A DNA stretch of 13,861 bases from an uncultured Clostridia bacterium (GCA_938049125.1 CALICR010000086.1:1-13861); one strand, 5' to 3'; positions 1-7,570 are shown, numbered from the stretch's first letter. The notes: generated by a model from the sequence alone, not told the origin. A program made the numbers and translations.

Positions 1-984
1 GGCCCCATCATCACGGCGGAGACGCTGCGGGCCCTCAAGGCCGTGCTGGCGGATGAGATCGCGGCGGGCAGCGTGGTGCTCAAGCAGATCAACGGCCTGA
101 CCATCGAGAATCGCATGGCCAAGGGCCAGGCGGTGCCGGACGACATCCTGGCGGAGATCAAGACCTGCGACGTGCTGCTGAAGGGCCCGACCACGACGCC
201 AAAGGGCGGCACCATGGGCAGCGCCAATGTGACGCTGCGCCAGGCGCTGGACCTCTACGCCAACGTGCGTCCCGTGTCCATTCCGGAGCAGGGCGTGGAC
301 TGGACCTTCTTCCGCGAAAACACCGAGGGCGAATACGTGCTCGGCAGCTGCGGCTATGAGATCCCCGAGAAGCTGGCCGTGGACTTCAAGGTCACCACGG
401 ACCTCGGTACCCGCCGCATTGCCCGCGCCGCCTTCGATTACGCACGGCAGAACGGCAAGACCAACGTGGCCATCGTCACGAAGGCCAACATCATGAAGAA
501 GACCGACGGCAAGTTCTCGGCCATCTGCCACGAGGTCGCCGCTGACTACCCGGAGATCACCGCCGAGGACTGGTACATCGACATCATGACCGCCAAGCTG
601 GTGGACGAGCGCGCCCGCAGCAAGTTCCAGGTCTTTGTGCTGCCAAACCTCTATGGCGACATTATCACCGATGAGGCGGCCCAGATCCAGGGCGGCGTCG
701 GCACGGCGGGCAGTGCCAACCTCGGCGACCGCTACGCCATGTTCGAGGCCATCCACGGCTCTGCACCCCGGATGATCGAGGAGGGGAGAGGCGCCTACGC
801 CAACCCGGCCTCTACGATGCGGGCCTCGGTCATGCTCCTGCGCCACATCGGCCGTAAGGCAGCCGCTGCGCGCCTGGAGCAGGCCCTGGACGCCTGCGCC
901 GCCGACCCGGCCCTCCGCATCACCGGCCACCCCGACGGCGCCACCGCCGCCGCCTACACCGACGCGGTCATCGCAAGACTCTGA
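1..984 (+). CDS. Isocitrate/isopropylmalate-family dehydrogenase, 5'-truncated by window edge
   Basis: This is the C-terminal bulk of an NAD(P)-dependent beta-decarboxylating dehydrogenase. The frame is open from base 1 (reading GPIITAETLRAL), so the true start lies upstream; GPI probably belongs to the GDGIGP motif near the N-terminus of the family, so only a short piece is missing. A GTG at 43 is internal and not a believable start. Family features seen are the FRENTEGEY substrate loop, the KANIMKKTDG block, the metal-binding LYGDIITDEAAQ segment, and the cofactor-side HGSAPRM and YANPAS motifs. ENTEGEY and KANIMK resemble NAD-type isocitrate dehydrogenase more than isopropylmalate dehydrogenase (usually ENTGG). 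The exact substrate (isocitrate, isopropylmalate, homoisocitrate, tartrate or malate) is not settled. It ends at its own terminator and converges on the serine hydrolase gene, so it is probably not part of the peptide cluster. Confidence 0.9.
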   Translation, partial: GPIITAETLRALKAVLADEIAAGSVVLKQINGLTIENRMAKGQAVPDDILAEIKTCDVLLKGPTTTPKGGTMGSANVTLRQALDLYANVRPVSIPEQGVDWTFFRENTEGEYVLGSCGYEIPEKLAVDFKVTTDLGTRRIARAAFDYARQNGKTNVAIVTKANIMKKTDGKFSAICHEVAADYPEITAEDWYIDIMTAKLVDERARSKFQVFVLPNLYGDIITDEAAQIQGGVGTAGSANLGDRYAMFEAIHGSAPRMIEEGRGAYANPASTMRASVMLLRHIGRKAAAARLEQALDACAADPALRITGHPDGATAAAYTDAVIARL

Positions 985-985
985 G

Positions 986-1028
986 AAAGAAAACGGCGTG
1001 CCCATCCGATCGGATGGGCACGCTTTTT
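986..1028. terminator. Strong hairpin terminator, probably bidirectional
   Basis: A perfect 28-base palindrome (arms 996-1009 and 1010-1023) starts 11 bases after the dehydrogenase stop codon and is followed by TTTTT at 1024-1028, a textbook intrinsic terminator on the plus strand. On the minus strand the same hairpin is followed by a T-rich tract (complement of the A-rich 986-993), so it can also end transcripts arriving from the serine hydrolase gene. The fully palindromic stem means the loop must be formed by opening the central CGATCG. Confidence 0.88.
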
Positions 1029-1080
1029 GCGCAGGTACCGAATAAGGGGCAGGCTGCTCCGACCGACTTTGTCCCGGCGT

Positions 1081-1100
1081 CAGGGGGCCGCGGCCCCCTG
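1081..1100. repeat. Perfect 20-base GC palindrome downstream of the serine hydrolase gene
   Basis: A self-complementary stretch with a CCGCGG centre lies 35 bases past the stop codon of the minus-strand serine hydrolase gene. No T-run follows it on either strand, so it is not a standard intrinsic terminator. It could stabilise the 3' end of the minus-strand mRNA or act with the terminator at 986-1028. The rest of 1029-1134 shows nothing recognisable. Confidence 0.5.
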
Positions 1101-1134
1101 CGCTGCGGGGAAAAGGAGGAAAACCGGAAAACGG

Positions 1135-2049
1135 TCAGGAAACGTAAAGATCATAGATATCCCGGGAGAGGTGGGCCAGCAGCTCCTCGCTGAAGTAGTT
1201 GTGGTCATTGCCGGCGTATTCCTCCTCCGAGGCCGTGTTGCCGTTGTAGAAAAGCGAGAGAATGTAATTGCCCTTGGGGGAGTAGATGATGCCGGCGTCG
1301 TTGGCCACGCGGTCCATGGAGCCGGTCTTGTGGGCCACCTCGGTGCCGCAGGGGAGATAACGCGGAATGCGCGCGTTGGTCTGGCAGAGCTTCATGATGG
1401 AAAGGGCGCTGTCGCTGGCCTCCCGGTCGACCCATTCCCCGGTGTAGAACTGCCGGAGCATCTCCGCGGTCTCCCGGGGCGTCGTCTCATCGTTTTCGCT
1501 CAGCTTTCCGGTGAAGGCGTCGGAGTTGCGAAGGTCGGGATGGTTGTGCGCGAGATAGGCGTTGAGGCTCTCTCGCGGCTTGATCTGGTAGCAGGCGGCA
1601 ATGAGGTCCGTGCAGCTCAGGTCGCACTTGGTGCCCGGCAGGTCCAGCGCGTCGAGCACATGGGCTTTGATGCTGTCGCGGCCCGTGAGCCGGAACAGGA
1701 AATCTGCCGCCGTGTTGTCGGACAGGATCATCATCAGCGTCGCGTAGTCCTTGATGGTAAGAGATGCGTCGTTGTCCATGAGCTGAAGGACGCCGCTGCC
1801 TTCCGACTTGTCGTAGTCGTTCAGCGCATGACGGTCGGAAAAGCTGTGCGCACCGGCGCGGATCTGGCGGACCAGCTCCGCAAGCACGAAGATTTTAAAG
1901 ACGCTGGCGGAAGGGAAAATGTCGTTCTCGTTGTGACCGGCGCTGGCGCCGGATTCGAGGTCATAGAAGAAGACGCCGAGCTGGCCGCTGGCCTTGTCCG
2001 CGGCTGCCTGGATGGCGGCGTGGATGCGGTTCCGTGTTGCTTGATTCAT
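1135..2049 (-). CDS. Class A beta-lactamase-fold serine hydrolase, cytoplasmic (304 aa)
   Basis: This is a penicillin-recognising serine hydrolase of the class A beta-lactamase fold. The three active-site motifs are present in order and spacing: S49-V-F-K52 (nucleophile and general base), S110-D-N112, and K241-T-G243. An ETTP stretch (residues 188-191) matches the end of the omega loop. The usual omega-loop glutamate (Glu166 with ELN) is not apparent at its expected place, where DLRNSDAFTG is read. No signal peptide is visible; the protein starts MNQATRN and is polar, unlike exported beta-lactamases, so a cytoplasmic role is likely. Start: the ATG at 2049 has a GAGGGAGAG site just upstream and overlaps the amidohydrolase stop as ATGA, implying translational coupling. 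The frame extends 28 codons further upstream, but only inside the amidohydrolase gene. With an amidohydrolase partner, a peptidase, amidase or esterase acting on an imported substrate is more likely than antibiotic resistance. Family is firm; function is inferred. Confidence 0.85.
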   Translation of the reverse strand: MNQATRNRIHAAIQAAADKASGQLGVFFYDLESGASAGHNENDIFPSASVFKIFVLAELVRQIRAGAHSFSDRHALNDYDKSEGSGVLQLMDNDASLTIKDYATLMMILSDNTAADFLFRLTGRDSIKAHVLDALDLPGTKCDLSCTDLIAACYQIKPRESLNAYLAHNHPDLRNSDAFTGKLSENDETTPRETAEMLRQFYTGEWVDREASDSALSIMKLCQTNARIPRYLPCGTEVAHKTGSMDRVANDAGIIYSPKGNYILSLFYNGNTASEEEYAGNDHNYFSEELLAHLSRDIYDLYVS

Positions 2050-3659
2050 AGTTTCTCTCCCTCTCTTTTGTGGTTGCGGCGCAGAAGCCTGCCGGGACAG
2101 GCGCCGGTGAGCGCCTTGCCGCGGTAGACGCATTCGCCGCTGACGTAGACGGCCTCGATGCCGTCGGCTGGGCGGTTGGAGTCGGCATAGGTGGCGCGGT
2201 CATAGAGCGCGTCGTAGTCGATAAGGACCAGATCGGCATCGTAGCCGTCGCGGATGTAGCCCTTCCCAGCCAGCCCCCAGAAGTCGGCGGTCAGGCCGGT
2301 CTGCTTGCGGACGGCCTCCTCGAAGGGAACGAGCTTCTCCTCCTTGGAGAACAGGCGGAGCGGGCGGACAAAGGTACCCCAGGCGCGCGGGTGGCCGCTT
2401 TCGTTCAAGGCGAAGCACAGGCCGTCCGAGCCGACCATGGTGCGGGGGTGGCAGTAGATTTTCTCGACCTCCCGGGGGTCCATGGCGAAGAAGATGCCCT
2501 CTCCGGCACCATCGTTGGCCAGCACCAGGTCGAAGTAGGTCTCCATGGGATCCTTGCCCAGCTTCTGCGCGTAGTCGGCGATGGTCATACCGGCGGCCTC
2601 CGGAACCTTGGGGCTGGCGGAGACAAAGACGCCCGTAAAGCCGCCGCTGTTGAGATAGAAGTTGTCATAGCCGCCGTCCGGGTCGTTCATCTCTTCGGCA
2701 AACCGCTTGCGCCAGGCGGGGTCCGCGACCTTTTCCAGCAGGGCGGGGAGCCCGTCGGAGAAATACTGCGGCGGAATGCAGACGTTCAGCGACGTCATAT
2801 TGGCCTCATAGGGGTACTGATCGATCATGACATTGACGCCGCGGGCAACGGCCTCGTCCACCAGGCGAAGGGTCTCCTCCGCCTGGCCCCAATAGGCGCG
2901 GCCGCAGACCTTGTGATGGGAGATGACCAGGGGGACCCCGGCCTGCTCGGCGATATGGATGGCCTCGCGGACGGACTTGACCACGTCCTTCGCCTCGTTC
3001 CGCATATGCGTGGCGTAAAGGCCGCCGTAGGGGCGGATGACCTTGCAGAGCTCGATGACCTCTTCCGTCGTGGTATAGACGCCGGGGATGTAGATGAGGC
3101 CGCTGCTGAGGCCCATGGCGCCCTGTTCCATGGCATCCCGCAGCCGCTCCTTCATCCGGTCCATTTCCTCCGCGGTGGGCGCACGGTCCGCGACACCCAT
3201 GACAGAGACACGAAGCGTGTTGTGTCCGATCATAGAAAACATGTTGATGGGCATGTCGAGGCCGCCGGCATACGCCGCATAGGCGTCGAAGGACGTGAAG
3301 GACTCATAGGGCATCCGGAGGAAGTCAGGCGAGAAGGCCAGAATGCCCCGAAGCTCCGGGAGAAAACGCCGGTCGACGGGAAAAGCGGACTGGCCGCACT
3401 GGCCGCCAATCTCGGTGGTGACGCCTTGGGACACCTTGCAGAGCGGGCCGTGTATGGTGCCGATGCTCATGTCGCCGTGGGAATGGGAATCGATGAATCC
3501 GGGGCAGAGATATTTTCCCGCAGCGTCGACGGTTTCCCGGGCTTCATCACCGGCGGGATTCAGGACAATCCGGCCGTCCCGGACACCGACGTCGGCCCGG
3601 AATGCGGGGCGTCCGCTGCCGTCGACAACGGCGGCATTCTGAAACAGAAGGTCCAGCAT
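2046..3659 (-). CDS. D-aminoacylase / N-acyl-D-amino-acid deacylase family amidohydrolase (537 aa)
   Basis: This is a zinc-dependent amidohydrolase of the D-aminoacylase family, whose known members hydrolyse N-acyl-D-amino acids to a D-amino acid and a carboxylate. Seen: a small N-terminal beta-domain (1-50); the metal motif GFIDSHSHGD with H59 and H61; the family-typical cysteine loop GGQCGQS (C88; usually NCG), where Cys bridges or binds zinc; ATHMR with H218; ISHHK with H248/H249; and the catalytic-aspartate motif GSDG (D412). The C-terminus has the amidohydrolase ending KGYIRDGYDADLVLID. Length is normal and there is no signal peptide. The ATG at 3659 has AAAGGAG at 3669-3675. The stop overlaps the serine hydrolase start by four bases. 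It is transcribed away from the LysR gene, its likely regulator. The natural substrate is uncertain, since the family also includes D-glutamate- and D-aspartate-specific deacylases and dihydropyrimidinase-like relatives. Confidence 0.9.
   Translation of the reverse strand: MLDLLFQNAAVVDGSGRPAFRADVGVRDGRIVLNPAGDEARETVDAAGKYLCPGFIDSHSHGDMSIGTIHGPLCKVSQGVTTEIGGQCGQSAFPVDRRFLPELRGILAFSPDFLRMPYESFTSFDAYAAYAGGLDMPINMFSMIGHNTLRVSVMGVADRAPTAEEMDRMKERLRDAMEQGAMGLSSGLIYIPGVYTTTEEVIELCKVIRPYGGLYATHMRNEAKDVVKSVREAIHIAEQAGVPLVISHHKVCGRAYWGQAEETLRLVDEAVARGVNVMIDQYPYEANMTSLNVCIPPQYFSDGLPALLEKVADPAWRKRFAEEMNDPDGGYDNFYLNSGGFTGVFVSASPKVPEAAGMTIADYAQKLGKDPMETYFDLVLANDGAGEGIFFAMDPREVEKIYCHPRTMVGSDGLCFALNESGHPRAWGTFVRPLRLFSKEEKLVPFEEAVRKQTGLTADFWGLAGKGYIRDGYDADLVLIDYDALYDRATYADSNRPADGIEAVYVSGECVYRGKALTGACPGRLLRRNHKREGEKL
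2055..2065 (-). promoter_or_regulatory. Ribosome binding site fixing the serine hydrolase start
   Basis: A purine-rich GAGGGAGAG sequence on the minus strand lies about 5-7 bases before the ATG at 2049, inside the last codons of the amidohydrolase gene. It supports the 304-residue start over the longer upstream frame. Confidence 0.65.
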
Positions 3660-3764
3660 AGCTTGTAACTCCTTTATTGTGGGATTATCAAGATTTTTTA
3701 GTTGCGAAAAAAAGAAAAATGCGATAAAATAACAGTATTAGGATTTTGTGGGAGGCGAGTTGCG
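3660..3764. promoter_or_regulatory. Divergent promoter region between amidohydrolase operon and LysR gene
   Basis: This AT-rich island of 105 bases lies between the two divergent start codons. On the plus strand TTGCGA (3702-3707) and TAAAAT (3725-3730) are separated by exactly 17 bases, a good sigma-70-type promoter for the LysR gene. On the minus strand GATAAT (complement of about 3683-3688) is a possible -10 for the amidohydrolase, with only a T-rich -35. TGCGA occurs at 3703-3707 and 3720-3724, 17 bases apart, and T- and A-tracts flank the first copy, so a LysR-type binding site may lie here. No clear T-N11-A palindrome could be assigned by eye. Confidence 0.65.
3750..3755 (+). promoter_or_regulatory. 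Ribosome binding site fixing the LysR start
   Basis: GGGAGG lies 9 bases before the ATG at 3765. An upstream in-frame TTG at 3702 would make the protein 21 residues longer, but that codon coincides with the predicted -35 element and has no ribosome binding site. Confidence 0.75.
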
Positions 3765-4700
3765 ATGAAAATCAGTCAGCTCCGGCAGCTGATTGCGGTG
3801 AGTGCCTGCGGCTCCATCAATAAGGCTGCGGGGATGCTCTATATCTCACAGAGCGCACTGGTTTCGTCCATCAACGCGGCGGAGGCGGAGGTCGGACAGC
3901 AGATCCTCATCCGCTCCTACAACGGCATCACCCTGACGGAGTATGGAAAGACCTTCGTGGACGGTGCGCAGAGCATCCTCTCCATCTATGACGGCCTGCT
4001 CCGGGCCGCAGAGCCGCAGCAGACGCTGCCGCTCCGGGTCTCCTGCCAGTTCCTGCGCTACGCCAGCGCGATTTTTGCGGACATCTGCACGAACTACGCC
4101 CAGGATGCCGCGTCCCTGCGCTTCGCGGAGAAAACGCGGGATATGGTCTGCCAGGACCTGATGAACGACGTGTCGGACATCGGCATCATCGTGGTGCCGT
4201 CCACCTCGCGTGGGAGCGTGTTCCAGGCGATGGAGGAAAACGGCATCGATTACCATATCATCGATTCGCCGAAGGCCTGCTGCATGGTCGGCCCGAAAAA
4301 TTCCCTCTACCAGAAGGAGGAGCCGACGGTCACGCTGGCGGAGCTGTCCGGCTATCCGCTGCTGCAATATGAGATATCCGAATGGCTCTGGGGGAAGGGA
4401 GCCTTTGCGGAGGAGACGGCAGAATTCCCGCACAGGGGAATTCTGACCATCAGCGACAGCGGAAGCTTTCAGCGGATACTGTCCCAGACTGACAGCTATT
4501 TTATCGGCGTCTACGGCAAGAAGGCCTACAGCAGCACGGCGTTTTATGAGAACATCCGGGTGCTGGAGCTTGCGGACACCGACTTCCGGTACGACATCAT
4601 CTGGCTCCGGCGGAAGGACTACGCGCTGAACGCCCTGTCACGGCTGTTTCTCCGCCGGGTCTATGAGGCGGCGGGGAAACGGCCGGAACCGGGACTGTAG
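3765..4700 (+). CDS. LysR-type transcriptional regulator (311 aa)
   Basis: This is a DNA-binding regulator of the LysR family. Residues 1-62 form the winged helix-turn-helix, with the pattern LRQLIAVSACGSINKAAGML followed by ISQSALVSSINAAEAEVG; SQSAL and the following I-x(4)-E are typical of the recognition helix. Residues from about 90 to 300 are the effector-binding, periplasmic-binding-protein-like domain that normally senses a small metabolite of the regulated pathway. Length is standard. Start chosen at 3765 because of GGGAGG at 3750 and because the protein then begins MKISQLRQL, the usual LysR N-terminus. It is divergent from the amidohydrolase-serine hydrolase operon, the classic arrangement for a LysR protein and its target, and converges on the last transporter gene with only 4 bases between the stops. 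It may also act at the second divergent region (10148-10376); that is inference. Confidence 0.93.
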   Translation: MKISQLRQLIAVSACGSINKAAGMLYISQSALVSSINAAEAEVGQQILIRSYNGITLTEYGKTFVDGAQSILSIYDGLLRAAEPQQTLPLRVSCQFLRYASAIFADICTNYAQDAASLRFAEKTRDMVCQDLMNDVSDIGIIVVPSTSRGSVFQAMEENGIDYHIIDSPKACCMVGPKNSLYQKEEPTVTLAELSGYPLLQYEISEWLWGKGAFAEETAEFPHRGILTISDSGSFQRILSQTDSYFIGVYGKKAYSSTAFYENIRVLELADTDFRYDIIWLRRKDYALNALSRLFLRRVYEAAGKRPEPGL

Positions 4701-4704
4701 GGAC

Positions 4705-5670
4705 TCAGAGTTTGGAATACAGTGGACAGGCACAGAAATGGCCCGGGGTGACTTCGAGGAACTCCGGGTCCTCTTTTTGACACTGCTCGCAGGCGTGCTC
4801 ACAGCGTGCGGCAAACCGGCAGCCGGGCTTCGGGTCGATGGGAGAAGTGACCTCGCCGCGGATGATCTGCGCCCGGCGGCCGCGCATACTAATGTCCGGC
4901 ACGGGGATCGCGGAGAGCAGCGCCTTTGTATAGGGATGCAGCGGATTACGGTACAGCTCCCGGGTGGGGGCTTTTTCAATGCACTGGCCGAGGTAGAGCA
5001 CGGCAATGTCGTCGGAAATATGTTTGACGACGGAGAGATCATGGGTGATGAAGAGGTAGGTAAGGCCCATTTCGTCCTGGAGGTCCATGAGCAGATTGAG
5101 AATCTGCGCCTGGATGGACACGTCCAGCGCGGAAACCGGCTCGTCGCAGACGATGAATTCCGGATTCAGAGCCAGGGCGCGGGCGATGCCGATCCGCTGG
5201 CGGCGCCCGCCGTCCAGCTCATGGGGATAGGCGTCGTGAAGGCGGCCTGCAAGGCCGACCACGTCCATCATCTGGTTGACGCGCTCCGCGCGCGCCCGAT
5301 GGTCGCCCAGCTTACTGACGATCATCGGCTCCTCAATGATTTCGGCCACGGTGAGGCGCGGGTTGATGCTGGAGTAGGGGTCTTGGAAGATGATCTGCAT
5401 CTTGCTGCGCATTTCCCGCATCTGCGCCTTGGAATACTTCGTGATATCCTCGCCCTTGTAGAGAATCTGACCGGAGGTCGGCTCCAGCAGCCGGAGAATG
5501 GTCCGGCCCAGGGTGGACTTGCCGCAGCCGGACTCGCCGACGACGCCTAGCGTTTTGCCCTTCTCAATGGAGAGGCTGATGTTGTCTACCGCGTGCAGGT
5601 AGCTTTTTTTGACCTTGAAGTACTGCTTCAAGTTTCTGGTTTCAATCAGGGGAGTTTCGTTTGTTGCCAT
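4705..5670 (-). CDS. Peptide ABC transporter ATP-binding protein, DppF/OppF type (321 aa)
   Basis: This is one of two cytoplasmic ATPases that power the importer. Seen: Walker A GESGCGKST starting at residue 45 (K51), Q-loop Q96 (FQDPYSSINP), signature LDGGR at 152-156, Walker B FIVCDE with catalytic E177, D-loop SALD, and switch H210. The signature has Asp and Arg where LSGGQ is usual, a variant I recall from other clostridial OppF-type proteins. After the core comes the oligopeptide/dipeptide C-terminal domain, beginning at the NPLHPYT motif (about 242), with clustered cysteines C284, C290, C294, C297, C313 and C315 that may bind an iron-sulfur cluster. ATG at 5670 has AAGGAG at 5678-5683, and this site overlaps the stop of the preceding ATPase gene. 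It is the last gene of the operon, and no terminator separates it from the converging LysR gene. Confidence 0.94.
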   Translation of the reverse strand: MATNETPLIETRNLKQYFKVKKSYLHAVDNISLSIEKGKTLGVVGESGCGKSTLGRTILRLLEPTSGQILYKGEDITKYSKAQMREMRSKMQIIFQDPYSSINPRLTVAEIIEEPMIVSKLGDHRARAERVNQMMDVVGLAGRLHDAYPHELDGGRRQRIGIARALALNPEFIVCDEPVSALDVSIQAQILNLLMDLQDEMGLTYLFITHDLSVVKHISDDIAVLYLGQCIEKAPTRELYRNPLHPYTKALLSAIPVPDISMRGRRAQIIRGEVTSPIDPKPGCRFAARCEHACEQCQKEDPEFLEVTPGHFCACPLYSKL

Positions 5671-5681
5671 ATGCGTTCTCC

Positions 5682-6671
5682 TTATTCCCTGTCAAAGAGG
5701 TGGCAGCAGATCTGATGCTCTCCCGACAGCGTGACGGACTTCGGATGGGTGGACCTGCACCGCTCCGTGCATTTTGGGCAGCGGGGGGAGAAGAAGCAGC
5801 CCTCCGGCAGGTCCGTCGGGTCCGGGAGCATTCCGTCGATGGGGTGGAGACGCTCCGCTTCCTCGTTCAGGTTCGGAATGGAGCCGAACAGGCCGTCGGT
5901 ATAGGGATGGTGATTGGAGCCGGTGAAGATGTCCTCCACGGTGCCCTGCTCGACCAGCTCGCCGGCGTACATGACGGCAACTTTGTCGCAGACCTGGGCC
6001 ACGATGCCGAGGTCATGGGTAATCATAATCATGGCGGTGCCCATCTTTTCCCGGAGGTCCGCCATCATGGCGAGGACCTGGGCCTGAATGGTCACATCCA
6101 GCGCCGTGGTCGGCTCGTCGGCGATGAGCAGGTCCGGCTCACAGGCCAGCGCGATGGCAATGACCACGCGCTGTTTCATGCCGCCGGAGAACTGGTGGGG
6201 ATAGTCGTTTTTCCGGCTCTTCGGAATGCCGACCAGCTCCAGCGTCTGCTCGACACGCGCCTCGATCTCCTCCTTGGTCTTGTGGTCCTTGTTGTGGTAG
6301 ATCAGCGCCTCGGCGATCTGCTCGCCGATCCGGAGCACCGGGTTCAGGCTCGTCATGGGGTCCTGGAAAATCATGGAGATCTGCTCGCCGCGGTACATGG
6401 TCCGCATCTCCTTCTCGGAGACACTCAGGAGGTCTGCGCCATCCATGGTGATGGAGCCGTTGGTGATGCGGCCCGCCTTTTCCGGCAGCAGGCGCAGAAT
6501 GGAGAGCGCCGTGGTGGTTTTTCCCGCGCCGGTCTCGCCCACAAGGCCGATGACCTCGCCCTTATTCAGCTGGAAGGAGACGCCGTTGACGGCGCGGACG
6601 ACCTGCCCGTTGCTGTGGTACTCCACGAAGAGGTCCTGCACATTCAGAAGGGCTTGATTCTCTTGATTCAT
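5682..6671 (-). CDS. Peptide ABC transporter ATP-binding protein, DppD/OppD type (329 aa)
   Basis: This is the second ATPase of the importer and pairs with the DppF-type subunit in the nucleotide-binding heterodimer. Seen: Walker A GETGAGKTT from residue 45 (K51), Q-loop Q103 (FQDPMTSLNP), signature FSGGM at 161-165, Walker B LLIADE with E186, and switch H219. The C-terminal oligopeptide/dipeptide domain begins at HHPYT (about 254) and ends with C292, C298, C301, C305, C322 and C323. The FSGGM signature and LNP motif are typical of the D-type subunit. ATG at 6671 has a perfect AAGGAGG at 6681-6687. There are 18 bases to the preceding permease stop and 11 to the next ATPase, fitting one mRNA. 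Confidence 0.94.
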   Translation of the reverse strand: MNQENQALLNVQDLFVEYHSNGQVVRAVNGVSFQLNKGEVIGLVGETGAGKTTTALSILRLLPEKAGRITNGSITMDGADLLSVSEKEMRTMYRGEQISMIFQDPMTSLNPVLRIGEQIAEALIYHNKDHKTKEEIEARVEQTLELVGIPKSRKNDYPHQFSGGMKQRVVIAIALACEPDLLIADEPTTALDVTIQAQVLAMMADLREKMGTAMIMITHDLGIVAQVCDKVAVMYAGELVEQGTVEDIFTGSNHHPYTDGLFGSIPNLNEEAERLHPIDGMLPDPTDLPEGCFFSPRCPKCTERCRSTHPKSVTLSGEHQICCHLFDRE

Positions 6672-6689
6672 AAGTCCGATCCTCCTTGC

Positions 6690-7562
6690 TCAGTCGCGCA
6701 GGCGCGGATCCAGAGCATCGCGGAGTCCGTCGCCGATCAGGTTGAAAGACAGCGCTGCGAGAATGATGCAGACGCCCGGGAAAATCATCAGGTAGGGGCA
6801 CTGGCGCATGAATTCGCGGGATTCGGAGATCATGGAGCCCCATTCCGGCGTCGGCGGCTGAACGCCCATGCCGATGAAGCTGAGGCCGGAGGCCTGCAGG
6901 ATCATGCCGGAGATGCTGCTGGTGGTCTGGATGATGATGGGGCCGATGGCGTTGGGCAGGATGTGGCGCACGATGATGCGCGAGTCCAGCGTACCGCAGG
7001 CGCGGGCCGCCTCCACAAAGTCGGACTCCACGACCGTGAGCACGGTGGAGCGGATCAGCCGCACGAAGCCCGGGATGCTGGAGACGGTGATGGCCACCAG
7101 CAGGTTCACCATGCTGGCGCCGAGGGCGGCCACGATGGCGAGGGCCAGCAGAGTGCCTGGGATGGCGGTGAAGATGTCCATGATCCGCATGATGATCTCA
7201 TCCACGCGCCCGCCGTAGAAGGCTGCCGCCGCGCCCAGAACGCCGCCGATGATGAGGGCGAAGAAGGCGGTGAAGAGGCCAATGGTCAGCGAGATGCGGG
7301 AGCCGTAGACCACGCGGGTGAAGAGGTCGCGGCCATAGGCGTCGGTGCCGAAGATGTGCTCGGCGCTGGGGGGCTGAAGCCGGACGCTGGAATCCTGGAA
7401 GGTGACCAGCTCCTGCGGGCGGATCTGATTAGCAAAGATGGCGGTCAGAATGAAGACGACCAGAATGATAAGTCCGATCACGGCGCCCGTATTTTTGGTC
7501 AGACGCTGCCAGGCCTCCAGGGACCGGGAGGACTTTTTCTTTTTCTCAGCGGTTTGTTTCAA
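6690..7562 (-). CDS. Peptide ABC transporter permease, DppC/OppC type, TTG start (290 aa)
   Basis: This is the second membrane subunit of the importer. A lysine-rich cytoplasmic N-terminus (KQTAEKKKK) is followed by a first membrane segment near 27-45, a periplasmic loop with the family motif FGTDAYGRDLFTRVVYGSR (71-89), then about five more membrane segments. The EAA loop that docks to the ATPase is at 184-204 (EAARACGTLD...HILPN). The end DALDPRLRD is typical of DppC. The start is read as TTG at 7562, because GGAAGGAGG (7571-7579) sits 8 bases before it and the resulting N-terminus matches the family. An in-frame ATG at 7640 would give 26 extra residues but lies inside the upstream permease gene without a ribosome binding site. 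Confidence 0.92.
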   Translation of the reverse strand: MKQTAEKKKKSSRSLEAWQRLTKNTGAVIGLIILVVFILTAIFANQIRPQELVTFQDSSVRLQPPSAEHIFGTDAYGRDLFTRVVYGSRISLTIGLFTAFFALIIGGVLGAAAAFYGGRVDEIIMRIMDIFTAIPGTLLALAIVAALGASMVNLLVAITVSSIPGFVRLIRSTVLTVVESDFVEAARACGTLDSRIIVRHILPNAIGPIIIQTTSSISGMILQASGLSFIGMGVQPPTPEWGSMISESREFMRQCPYLMIFPGVCIILAALSFNLIGDGLRDALDPRLRD

Positions 7563-7570
7563 TGCGTGTT

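Noticed and set aside
1135..2049. Antibiotic-resistance beta-lactamase.
   Set aside because: No export signal, no evident Glu166, no mobile element nearby, and an overlapping catabolic amidohydrolase gene all argue against a resistance role.
3702..3764. Longer N-terminus for the LysR regulator starting at TTG 3702.
   Set aside because: The codon coincides with the predicted -35 box, has no ribosome binding site, and the ATG at 3765 has GGGAGG at the right distance and gives the standard LysR N-terminus.
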